Positions 40,284 to 48,020 of a stretch of 64,000 bases of DNA are shown one piece after another (the stretch's first letter is position 1; every line of letters begins with the position of its first letter). A program made the position numbers and the translations under genes. The stretch comes from Acidimicrobiia bacterium (GTDB lineage: Bacteria > Actinomycetota > Acidimicrobiia > Acidimicrobiales > Poriferisodalaceae). The notes beneath the pieces are model-generated. The model was given only the letters and a program-made list of their open reading frames with translations. It had not been told where the DNA came from and did not search any database. The stretch is taken from positions 147,473 through 211,472 of the forward strand of contig JAJEBN010000062.1 of NCBI GenBank assembly GCA_022822525.1. The letters run 5' to 3'.

Positions 40284-41744
40284 TCAGGTCCCGTCGACGT
40301 TGGATGTTCCCGCGGTTCGCCGGGCACGACGACGGCGCAGCCACCACCATGTGACTGCGAGCACGACTGCGATGACCGGCAGGAACGGCAGCAGCGCGGC
40401 GACGACCAGTCCGATGCCAGTGGCGATGCCTGCCAAGGCGCCCCAACCGCCGCTCAATGCGTCGCCGAACCCAGGCGATGTCTCGTCTGGCTCGAGAAAC
40501 AGCTGCAGCATGGCGCCGCGGGCGAGCCGGCCCAGTTCGGCGCCGTCGGCAGTGACGGGCACGGCGCTGACGCGGATGTCGATGTCCAGTCCGCGGGTTG
40601 CCACGCGTCCTGCGATGCGACCGTCGGAGATCGTGTAGCCGAGCGTGGCTGTGGCCCGCTCGCCGGGTTCGACGCGGGCGAGGCTCGTGCCGTCGGGCAC
40701 CCTCAGGTCGTCGTTGTCGAAGCGCAGCGCGTTCGATGTCAGAGCGATGTCCGTCAGCACCGTTTCGCCGTTGTTCTCCACCTCGATGCACAGGCCGACA
40801 TCGCCGTCGGGCGGCGTCAGCACGTCCTGGTAGCCAAGGCAGGGATCCTCGTCGCCTGCGGCTATCCAAGCCTGCACGATCATCGATGCGCTCGGCACCG
40901 CCTCGACCGATTCGGTGATCGACAGCGTGATCGTGGCCAGGTCGACCCGGTCGCGCAGCGAACGAAGCTGCCCGCGCAGCCGCTCCAGGTCGCTCTCACG
41001 GCTGGCCAGCTCGCGTTCGAGCTCGGCGACGCCTTCTACCCCGGTGGCTTGTGAGAGGAACTCGCGCAGCCGGTTCACGCTGACCTCTGCTGTGGAGATG
41101 CGGCTGCCGAGGTCCACGACGATGCCGGTCACGTCCTCGGCGTTGACGGTCTGCTCGACGAGTTCGCCGACGTTCGATAGGCGTTCCAGTGCGGCCGAGA
41201 ACTGCTGCGGTCGCACCTTGAAGGTCAGGGTGGTGCGTGCGCGGCCTTGCGTGCGGGTGTCCTGAGCGAACACGAAGCCGCCGAGATCCTCGATGATCGA
41301 GGTGGCTTGCGCCCCCGCCGCGGCGACGTCTGCCGTCTCGACGGCGATGCGGGCTGTGTAGATGATGTCGCGCCCGAAGTTGGCGGCCACGTCGGGCACG
41401 CTCGTGGCCAGAGCAGTGGAGTCTCGGTCGTCCGACGCGGGCGCGCTCTCGAGCATCTCCTCCTCAGCCATGTCGTCCTCGTCCATCATCTCGTCGTCCG
41501 ACATGAACATCTCGTCCATGTCGCCGCCCATAGCCCCGTCGTCCGACATGAACATCTCCTCGTCGGACATGGACTCGGTCGCGAACGTTGCGCGCTCGTT
41601 GCTGTCGCCGTCAGCGCTGTCATCGGCGCCTTCCGCGCTGCACGCCGCAGTCAGAAGCACCAGGGCCAGCGCGGCTGCCGCAGCTCGCCAGACGAAATGC
41701 CTGTCGGCCAGGAACCGGGGAGTGCGTGTGTGCGGAACGATCAT
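40284..41744 (-). CDS. DUF4349 lipoprotein with Met/Asp-rich region
   Basis: Lipoprotein of 486 residues. Lipobox LTAAC with Cys35 after a basic, hydrophobic signal; Lgt (5642-6586) would modify it. Residues 59-100 contain 11 Met and about 19 Asp/Glu in repeats such as MFMSDD. Residues about 130-310 are the DUF4349 domain with a coiled coil (LERELASRESDLERLRGQLRSLRD). A beta-rich segment follows, then a C-terminal transmembrane helix (about 447-475) and Arg-rich end, so the protein is tethered at both ends. ATG 41744 with AAGGAGG upstream. DUF4349 function is unknown; some relatives are proposed to sense or build the envelope. Confidence 0.8.
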   Translation of the reverse strand: MIVPHTRTPRFLADRHFVWRAAAAALALVLLTAACSAEGADDSADGDSNERATFATESMSDEEMFMSDDGAMGGDMDEMFMSDDEMMDEDDMAEEEMLESAPASDDRDSTALATSVPDVAANFGRDIIYTARIAVETADVAAAGAQATSIIEDLGGFVFAQDTRTQGRARTTLTFKVRPQQFSAALERLSNVGELVEQTVNAEDVTGIVVDLGSRISTAEVSVNRLREFLSQATGVEGVAELERELASRESDLERLRGQLRSLRDRVDLATITLSITESVEAVPSASMIVQAWIAAGDEDPCLGYQDVLTPPDGDVGLCIEVENNGETVLTDIALTSNALRFDNDDLRVPDGTSLARVEPGERATATLGYTISDGRIAGRVATRGLDIDIRVSAVPVTADGAELGRLARGAMLQLFLEPDETSPGFGDALSGGWGALAGIATGIGLVVAALLPFLPVIAVVLAVTWWWLRRRRARRTAGTSNVDGT

Positions 41745-41892
41745 GGCGTTCCCTCCTTTGGTCGGCCGCTCATCGAACGGCTCGACCTGATGACGCCCAT
41801 CGTCCCCCGAGAGTTCCCCGCAGGGCCATTGCAGTTCCGTGTCGGTCGCCCGACCATGGCGTGCCCTCGCTGTCATGCGAGGCAGCGAGCCG

Positions 41893-43065
41893 TCAGCGGA
41901 AAGCGGGGATGCTGGTGATCTGCTGACCGAGGATCAGCCCGTGGATCTCCTCGGTGCCCTCGTAGGTCATGACCGACTCCATGTTCGCCGCGTGGCGCAT
42001 GGGCGCGTACTCCGTGGAGACGCCGTTGGCGCCCATCATCGCCCGGGCGGTGCGGGCAGTGTCGATGGCCACCCGGCAGTTGTGACGCTTGGCCATCGAG
42101 ATGTGATGCGGTCGCAGCCGGTGCTGCTCCTTGAGCTGGCCCAGCCGCATGGCCTGCAGGTTGGCATTGGTGATGTCGGTGAGCATGTCGGCGAACTTGA
42201 TCTGGCTGATCTGGAAGCTGGCCAGCGGCTTGCCGAACTGGGGGCGTTCGAGCTGGTAGCTGAGCGCCTGCTCGTAGCAGCAGCGGGCCACCCCGACGGC
42301 GCCGAATGCGATGCCGAAGCGGGCCTCGGACAAACAGCTCAGCGGTGCGCCGATGCTGAGCGCGTCAGGCAGGCGCATCGACTCGGGCACCTCGACGTCG
42401 TCCATGTAGAACTCGCCGGTCACCGAGGCCCGCAGCGAGAGCTTGTTCTGGATCTTGCGTGCTTCGAAGCCGGGTGAGTCGGTGGGCACCAGGAAGCCCC
42501 GGAAGCCGTCGTCGGTGTTGGCCCACACGATGGCCAGATCGGCCAGCCCGGCGTTGGTGATCCACCGCTTGGCGCCGTTGAGGATCCAGGTGTCGCCCCG
42601 CCGCACCGCACGGGTGATCATGGACGCCGGGTCGGAGCCGTGGTCGGGCTCGGTCAGCCCGAAGCAGCCGGTGATCTCGCCGGCGGCCATGCGCGGCAGC
42701 CAGTGCTCCTTCTGCTCGGTCGAGCCGTAGCGCCAGATGGGGAACATGCACAGCGATCCCTGCACCGACACGAAGCTGCGCAGCCCGCTGTCGCCTGCTT
42801 CGAGCTCGCGGCACGCCACGCCGTACGCCATGGCTGAGGCGCCGGCGCATCCGTAGCCGTCGAGGTGCATGCCGAGCAGGCCCATGTCGGCGATCGTCGG
42901 GATCAACTCCATGGGAAACGTGCCTGCCTCGAAGTGGTCGCCCACGATCGGGTCCCACTCCTTGGCCACGAACGCGGCGACCGTGTCGCGGATCATGGCT
43001 TCCTCGTCGGAGAGGAATTCGTCCATCTCGTAGAAGTCCGACAGCGGCGCAGGCGTCTGGCTCAT
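41893..43065 (-). CDS. Acyl-CoA dehydrogenase, glutaryl-CoA dehydrogenase-like
   Basis: 390 residues. LRSFVSVQGSLCMFPIWRYGSTEQK matches the glutaryl-CoA dehydrogenase region with the substrate Arg; GCFGLTEPDHGSDPASM binds FAD/substrate; EARFGIAFGAVGVARCCYEQAL, and MTYEGTEEIHGLILGQ contains the catalytic Glu. Glutaryl-CoA dehydrogenase converts glutaryl-CoA to crotonyl-CoA in lysine and tryptophan breakdown. Identity as GCDH rather than a related short-chain dehydrogenase rests on these motifs. ATG 43065 (MSQTPAPL). Divergent from the MBL-fold gene across 116 bases. Confidence 0.85.
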   Translation of the reverse strand: MSQTPAPLSDFYEMDEFLSDEEAMIRDTVAAFVAKEWDPIVGDHFEAGTFPMELIPTIADMGLLGMHLDGYGCAGASAMAYGVACRELEAGDSGLRSFVSVQGSLCMFPIWRYGSTEQKEHWLPRMAAGEITGCFGLTEPDHGSDPASMITRAVRRGDTWILNGAKRWITNAGLADLAIVWANTDDGFRGFLVPTDSPGFEARKIQNKLSLRASVTGEFYMDDVEVPESMRLPDALSIGAPLSCLSEARFGIAFGAVGVARCCYEQALSYQLERPQFGKPLASFQISQIKFADMLTDITNANLQAMRLGQLKEQHRLRPHHISMAKRHNCRVAIDTARTARAMMGANGVSTEYAPMRHAANMESVMTYEGTEEIHGLILGQQITSIPAFR

Positions 43066-43181
43066 AGGCGCATACTGCCTCGCTGGCGCCCGAAGGGCCA
43101 ACCCCCTGGCCTGTGGCGGCCGACACGGATGTCAGAGCGGGCCTGCCTTTCGGCGCGGCTGGGTGAGTACTGTGCGCTGCC

Positions 43182-43940
43182 ATGGGTGACGACACTGCTG
43201 ACGATCTGCAGGCACGCCAGCCCGGCGAGAGCCGGCTGTACTTCCGCCAGCTGCTGTCGGGCCAGGACTTCGCCACCAGCGACCCGATCGCCCGCCAGAT
43301 GGTGAACTTCGCCTACCTCATCGGCGATCGGGAGACCCGCGAGGCGGTCGTGGTGGATCCGGCCTACGCCGTCGATGACCTGCTCGACATCCTCGCCGAA
43401 GACGAGATGCAGCTCACCGGCGTGCTGGCCACGCACTTCCACGCCGATCACATCGGCGGCAACATGATGGGCTACAGCATCGAAGGTGTGGCCCAACTGC
43501 TCGAACGCCAGGGCACCAAGATCCACCTGCAGGCGCCCGAGGCCGAACTGGTGCGCAAAACCACCGGCATCTCGATGAGCGACATGGAGCTGCACGCTCC
43601 CGGCGATGTGGTGTCGGTGGGCGCGATCGACATCGAGCTGCTGCACACTCCGGGGCACACGCCGGGCAGCCAGTGCTTCCTGGTCGCCGGAGCGCTCGTC
43701 GCCGGCGACACGCTGTTCCTGGACGGCTGCGGACGCATGGACCTGCCGGGCAGCGACCCGGCGGCGATGTACCGGTCGCTGCACGACACGCTCGCCAAGG
43801 TTCCCGATTCGGCCGTGCTGTTTCCCGGCCACCGCTACTCGTTCGAACCCAGCGCCACGATGGGCCAGACCCGCCAGATGAACTACGTCTTCAAGCCAAG
43901 CAGCGAGCAGCAATGGCTGATGATGTTCGGGCAGGGTTGA
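43182..43940 (+). CDS. MBL-fold hydrolase, persulfide dioxygenase/glyoxalase II-like
   Basis: 252 residues. THFHADHIGG is the HxHxDH metal motif; LLHTPGHTPGS supplies the second His, GDTLFLDGCGRMDLPGSD the bridging Asp, and FPGHRYS the last His. The GCGRMDLPG segment and a following rhodanese gene favour the ETHE1/persulfide dioxygenase branch over glyoxalase II, but the N-terminal half is longer than ETHE1. Expected to oxidise a persulfide to sulfite, using glutathione or another thiol; in an actinobacterium mycothiol persulfide would be natural. ATG 43182. Its stop overlaps the sulfurtransferase start (TGATG). Confidence 0.75.
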   Translation: MGDDTADDLQARQPGESRLYFRQLLSGQDFATSDPIARQMVNFAYLIGDRETREAVVVDPAYAVDDLLDILAEDEMQLTGVLATHFHADHIGGNMMGYSIEGVAQLLERQGTKIHLQAPEAELVRKTTGISMSDMELHAPGDVVSVGAIDIELLHTPGHTPGSQCFLVAGALVAGDTLFLDGCGRMDLPGSDPAAMYRSLHDTLAKVPDSAVLFPGHRYSFEPSATMGQTRQMNYVFKPSSEQQWLMMFGQG

Positions 43941-44776
43941 TGGCTGAAGCCGTGCTGCCGCCTGTGGTGAGCGCGGCCGAGATCGTTGGCCGCGACGACA
44001 TCGTGCTGTGCGACGTGCGCTGGTATCTCGACGGCCGATCCGGCCATGACGCCTACCTCGAAGGCCACATTGCCGGCGCCATCTGGGTGGATCTCGATGC
44101 GCACCTGTCCGCGCATGGCGCTCCCGCCCATGGCCGCCATCCGTTGCCGACCGCCGAGAGCTTCGCCGCATCCCTGGGCGTCCTGGGCATCGGCCCCGAC
44201 GACCCAGTGGTGGCCTACGACGACCTGAACGGCACTGCTGCAGGCCGGATGGTGTGGATGCTGCGAGTGCTCGGCCACGATGCGGCACTGCTTGACGGGG
44301 GACTGGGCTCATGGACGGGCGCCACCGAGACGGTGCCGAGCACGCGAACCGCCTGCGAGTGCCCGGTGCGAGCCTGGCCGGACGGTGCGTTCGTCGATAT
44401 CGACGGCGCGGCCGACGCCGGTGCCAGCCCCGAGACTGTGCTCATCGATGCCCGCGGCGGCGACCGCTACCGCGGCGAGACCGAACCGATCGATCCGCGC
44501 CCCGGCCACATCCCCGGCGCGGTCAACGTGCCGATGACCGACAACCTCGGCCCCGAGGGTCGCTTCGCTGACCCCGCAGCGCTGCGCGCCCGTTACGCAG
44601 CCGAAGGCGTGGAGGAGGCAGGCGGCGCGAACAACGCCGTCGTGTACTGCGGCTCAGGCGTCAGCGCCTGCATGGATGCCCTCGCTCTGGAGCGCGCCGG
44701 CCTCGGCCGCCCGCAGGCGTACATCGGCTCGTGGTCGCAGTGGAGCCACACCGACCGCCCCGCCGAGACCGCCTGA
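43940..44776 (+). CDS. Thiosulfate/3-mercaptopyruvate sulfurtransferase
   Basis: 278 residues with two rhodanese domains. The C-terminal domain has the active-site loop YCGSGVSAC with nucleophile Cys in CGSGVSA, the thiosulfate-type loop (mercaptopyruvate enzymes have CGTGVTA). DVRWYLDGRSGHDAYLEGHIAGAIWVDLD opens the inactive N-terminal domain, GGLGSWTG marks the linker. Transfers sulfane sulfur to thiols or cyanide. Coupled translation with the upstream dioxygenase suggests the pair makes or consumes persulfide. Start ATG 43940 overlaps the preceding stop codon. Confidence 0.9.
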   Translation: MAEAVLPPVVSAAEIVGRDDIVLCDVRWYLDGRSGHDAYLEGHIAGAIWVDLDAHLSAHGAPAHGRHPLPTAESFAASLGVLGIGPDDPVVAYDDLNGTAAGRMVWMLRVLGHDAALLDGGLGSWTGATETVPSTRTACECPVRAWPDGAFVDIDGAADAGASPETVLIDARGGDRYRGETEPIDPRPGHIPGAVNVPMTDNLGPEGRFADPAALRARYAAEGVEEAGGANNAVVYCGSGVSACMDALALERAGLGRPQAYIGSWSQWSHTDRPAETA

Positions 44777-44824
44777 GCAGGGTGCCACAGCTACCGCAGC
44801 GGGAGCGCCTGCCGGCTCAGCCGC

Positions 44825-45574
44825 TCAGGTCGGGGAACCGGGGGGCGGACCCGCAGAGGTGAAGCGCGTGTCGGGTGGGTCGACGGCCCACGGCGCATCC
44901 TGATCCCAGCGGTCCTCATAGACCAGCTCGCGCAGGGGCCGGCGCCGCACGGGGCCGTGCCGCCCTGCGGGCCGCCCGAGCGGGATGGTGGCATGGATTG
45001 CCACGCCGTCGGGGATGCCGAGCAGCTCGCGCAGCTCGTCTTCGACGTCGCGGTGCCAACCGGTGATGACGCCGCCGTAGCCGAGCGCCCGTGCTGCCAG
45101 CAGCAGGTTCTGCACTGCCGGGTACACCGATGCGCCCTCGGCGTAGGTGGGCTTGCGGTAGCGCACCAAGCACGCCAGGATCACCACCGGCGTTTCCTCG
45201 AAGTGGTCGACGAAGTGCTGCATGGTGCGGGCCATGCGGGCCTTGGGCGAGTCGTCGTCGGCGCCCGAGCCCTCCGTGTAGCCGTCGCCGGAGCGCTTCG
45301 CGTTCCAGCCCTCCCGAAAGCACTGGCCCAGCAGCGCCTTGGCTTGGACCGCCACCGGCCCGTCGCGCAGCACCACGAAACGGAACATCTGCCGGTTCGA
45401 GCCGCTCGGGGCCCGGCCGGCATGCCACAGGATCGTCGCCAAGTCCTCGTCCCCGATGGGGTCGGGCAGGTACCGCCGGATGGCCCGTGTGGTGGCCAGC
45501 CCTTCGAGCAGCCCGATCGGCTGCGCGCCGGATCCGCCCGCCGACCCAGTTCCCGTCTCAGGCTCACTCATCAT
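44825..45574 (-). CDS. Nitroreductase-family protein
   Basis: 249 residues with the FMN-nitroreductase fold: TTRAIRRYLPDPIGDEDLATIL near residue 28 with RAPSGSNRQMFRFVVLRDG near 55 (FMN-binding Arg and Ser-Asn), and AVQNLLLAARALGYGGVITGW near 160 (second FMN site). Usually FMN-dependent NAD(P)H reductase of nitro compounds, quinones or enones; here the substrate is unknown. Start ATG 45574 overlaps the CLC stop (ATGA), with a second ATG next to it. Convergent with the sulfurtransferase gene. Confidence 0.85.
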   Translation of the reverse strand: MMSEPETGTGSAGGSGAQPIGLLEGLATTRAIRRYLPDPIGDEDLATILWHAGRAPSGSNRQMFRFVVLRDGPVAVQAKALLGQCFREGWNAKRSGDGYTEGSGADDDSPKARMARTMQHFVDHFEETPVVILACLVRYRKPTYAEGASVYPAVQNLLLAARALGYGGVITGWHRDVEDELRELLGIPDGVAIHATIPLGRPAGRHGPVRRRPLRELVYEDRWDQDAPWAVDPPDTRFTSAGPPPGSPT

Positions 45575-47244
45575 CCATTGCCTTGTGTCTCGTTGAGGAA
45601 GTCGACGAGCTTGACGATCGCATGCTCGGTGACGACACCCGCGATCCGCCCGCCACTGTCGATCACGGGGTACAGCTCGATCTCGGCATCGGCCATCGCC
45701 TCAGTGACTTCGCGCAGCGTCCATGACGGGCGGGCCGGGGTGATGTCGGAGGTCATGACCTCGCTGCAGGTGATCGACACCCAGTCGTTCTGATCAAGGG
45801 CACGGGCGTCGCTGAGCCGGATGACACCGAGGAACTCCCGTTCGGGCCCGACCACGATGGCTTCGAGTTGCCGGTGGGGCATCGCGACATCCAACACGAA
45901 CTCGGACAGCGGGGCGTCAGCGCGTACCGTCGGCACCTCGGTGGACATCGCGGAGTCGACCGGCATCTCCAGGCGGCGTTCCAGATGCCCCGTGCGGCTG
46001 TCGCGCTGGAACTGCGAGACCGAGGCGTTGCCGATGAGCACCTGCGACACGGCCACCGCCACCAGCGCGGGCACGACGAACAGCGGAGCCCCGGTGGACT
46101 CGGCCACGAACATCACTCCCGCCAGGGGGGTGCGGTAGCCGGCCGCCAGGAACGCGGCCACGCCAATGAAGGGAAAGAACGCCAGCGACTCGGGTCCCAA
46201 CTCGATCCACCCGCCCACCAGGCGACCCACGATCAGGCCGAACACCGCGAGCGGGATGAACACGCCGCCCACGCCACCTCCGGCCAGCACCGTCGACGTC
46301 GCCATCATGCGTATGGCCAGCAACAACCCCAGCAGCCACAGCGATGCCTCGGGGTTGAGCGCCCAGTCCACCAGCTGGCCCTCGGCCGTCGGGCCCAGCG
46401 ACAGCGGCGCGTCAAACACCCACTCGCAGAGTGCGGCGAGGCCGATGAGGATCCCCCCGCTGCCCAGCGCAATCAGCCACCAGGGGCGTTCGGAGCCATG
46501 AACTCGCTTGGCGATCGCCAGCACCCGGCAGAACCCCGACGCCAAGAGCCCGCACAGCGCGCCGACCAGAGCGGCGCCCAGCAGTTCCTGGCGGCCGAAC
46601 TGGACGCTCACCATCTCGGTGCCGATCTCGAACGGACGGTCGTCGAAGTCGGTGACCAGCACGTATACGACGTAGCTGGCAGCGCTGGAGAGCAGCGCTG
46701 GCAGCAGCGCCCTGCGGCCCAGGTCGCTCTTGTAAGGGGCTTCGAGCGCGAACAGCACGCCGGTGGCAGGCGCTTGGAAGATGGCGCTGACACCTGCGGC
46801 GGCCCCTGCCACGAGCAGCGCGTAGCCCTCGCGGCCCCGGAACAGCCGGCGGACCACCCGCTGCATCGCGTTCCCGGCCGTGGCGCCTGCGTAGATGGAC
46901 GGACCCTCGAGACCGACCGCACCGCCGGAGCCCACCGTCACGATGCCCCCCAGCAGGCGAGCGGGCAGGTCCCTGAACCGCATCGGATGGTTGCGGTCGT
47001 GGAAGGCCCGGATGTACTCCTCGGAGGTGGAGGGTGTGAGCTGCCGGCCGACATTGGCCCAGCGCAGCATCAGCACGGCGCCCCACAGCCCGAGTGCCGG
47101 CGCGATCATCCGCTGCCAGGGCGGCAGGTGCAGCACTCGCTCGAGCAGCACCTTCTCGCTGAGCTCGGCAACGGCGGCGACGATCAAACCAGTCACGACG
47201 CCCACGGCGACATATGTCGCGAAGCGGAGCAGCCGGTTTCTCAT
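45571..47244 (-). CDS. CLC-type chloride channel/transporter with CBS pair
   Basis: 557 residues: CLC transmembrane domain (about 1-410) and two CBS domains (about 425-555). Seen: GGAVGLEGPSIYAG with the gating Glu (GLEGP for GREGP), and GGVGGVFIP (third Cl-binding motif). The first motif GSGIP is not recognisable. The position of the proton-pathway Glu of E. coli ClcA (second E of IEE) reads Ala (ALEAPY), so a passive channel is more likely than a H+/Cl- exchanger; inference. CBS domains may bind adenylates. ATG 47244; upstream is tRNA-Ser. Terminates overlapping the nitroreductase start. Confidence 0.88.
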   Translation of the reverse strand: MRNRLLRFATYVAVGVVTGLIVAAVAELSEKVLLERVLHLPPWQRMIAPALGLWGAVLMLRWANVGRQLTPSTSEEYIRAFHDRNHPMRFRDLPARLLGGIVTVGSGGAVGLEGPSIYAGATAGNAMQRVVRRLFRGREGYALLVAGAAAGVSAIFQAPATGVLFALEAPYKSDLGRRALLPALLSSAASYVVYVLVTDFDDRPFEIGTEMVSVQFGRQELLGAALVGALCGLLASGFCRVLAIAKRVHGSERPWWLIALGSGGILIGLAALCEWVFDAPLSLGPTAEGQLVDWALNPEASLWLLGLLLAIRMMATSTVLAGGGVGGVFIPLAVFGLIVGRLVGGWIELGPESLAFFPFIGVAAFLAAGYRTPLAGVMFVAESTGAPLFVVPALVAVAVSQVLIGNASVSQFQRDSRTGHLERRLEMPVDSAMSTEVPTVRADAPLSEFVLDVAMPHRQLEAIVVGPEREFLGVIRLSDARALDQNDWVSITCSEVMTSDITPARPSWTLREVTEAMADAEIELYPVIDSGGRIAGVVTEHAIVKLVDFLNETQGNG

Positions 47245-47277
47245 GCGGGTCGTTTCACTTCGGACGGATAAGAGGTG

Positions 47278-47368
47278 CGGAGAGGGTGGGATTCGAACCC
47301 ACGAACCACCTTGCGGCAGTTACTTCCTTAGCAGGGAAGCGCCTTCAACCGGACTCGGCCACCTCTCC
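47278..47368 (-). tRNA. tRNA-Ser (GCT anticodon)
   Basis: 91-nt class II tRNA on the minus strand. Acceptor GGAGAGG (47368-47362) pairs with CCTCTCC (47285-47279); anticodon arm CTTCC CTGCTAA GGAAG gives GCT (reads AGC/AGU); long variable arm; T loop GGTTCGAATCC. Discriminator G at 47278, as expected for Ser. No encoded CCA. Confidence 0.97.
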
Positions 47369-47482
47369 AATGCAACCAGCCGACAGCGGCAGGTGCGCCG
47401 ACTCAAGATAGCCCCACATGGGGACCAACCGCGATGCCGCCGGCCGCCGGTGCCAGCGAGACGCGCCGGTAGCTTGGCTGGC

Positions 47483-47570
47483 GGAGGGGTGGCAGAGCGG
47501 ACGATTGCGACGGTCTTGAAAACCGTTGAGGCGCAAGCCTCCGGGGGTTCGAATCCCCCTCCCTCCGCCA
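47483..47570 (+). tRNA. tRNA-Ser (TGA anticodon), CCA encoded
   Basis: Acceptor GGAGGGG (47483-47489) pairs with TCCCTCC (47560-47566), one G-T pair; anticodon arm ACGGT CTTGAAA ACCGT gives TGA (reads UCN); long variable arm; T loop GGTTCGAATCC. Discriminator G 47567 followed by encoded CCA (47568-47570), unlike the other tRNAs here. ridA starts 28 bases later. Confidence 0.97.
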
Positions 47571-47598
47571 AGTCGTTCAGGCCGAAGGAAACGATGCA

Positions 47599-47994
47599 AT
47601 GAAGAGGACGCCAGTCAACCCGTGGCCCTGGTCACTGAATTTCGGTTTCAACCAAGCCGAGATCATCGAGGGAGCGAGCAGGCAGCTGGTGTGTGCGGGT
47701 CAGACGTCGGTGGATGCCGAAGGCAAACCGCAGCACGCCGGCGACATGCGCGCCCAGATGACGCTGGCGCTCGACAATCTGGAAGCCGTCGTGAACGCTG
47801 CCGACATGGATCTGACCAGCATCACGCGGCTCACCGTCTATGTCACTGACATGGACGATGCTCTGAGGAACTTCGGCGTGTTCGGCGAACGGTTCGGACC
47901 GCTGGGCGCAACCCCCCCGATGACGTTGCTCGGCGTCACCCAGCTCGCCTTCCCCGGGCTGATGATCGAGATCGAAGCCACCGCCGCCGATTGA
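47599..47994 (+). CDS. RidA/YjgF-family protein
   Basis: 131 residues of the RidA fold: LVCAGQTSVDAEGKPQHAGDMRAQMTLALDNLEAVVNAADMDLTSITRLTVYVTDMDDA is the standard core, ending in LMIEIEATA. RidA hydrolyses reactive enamine/imine intermediates; the catalytic Arg of true RidA is not seen at its usual place (the C-terminus has LAFPGLMIEIE), so an Rid2-7-type homologue is more likely. ATG 47599 has AAGGAAA upstream and lies 28 bases after tRNA-Ser. Convergent with hutH. Role uncertain. Confidence 0.85.
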   Translation: MKRTPVNPWPWSLNFGFNQAEIIEGASRQLVCAGQTSVDAEGKPQHAGDMRAQMTLALDNLEAVVNAADMDLTSITRLTVYVTDMDDALRNFGVFGERFGPLGATPPMTLLGVTQLAFPGLMIEIEATAAD

Positions 47995-48020
47995 GGCACC
48001 CGGCCTGCGGCTGGGCTGTT

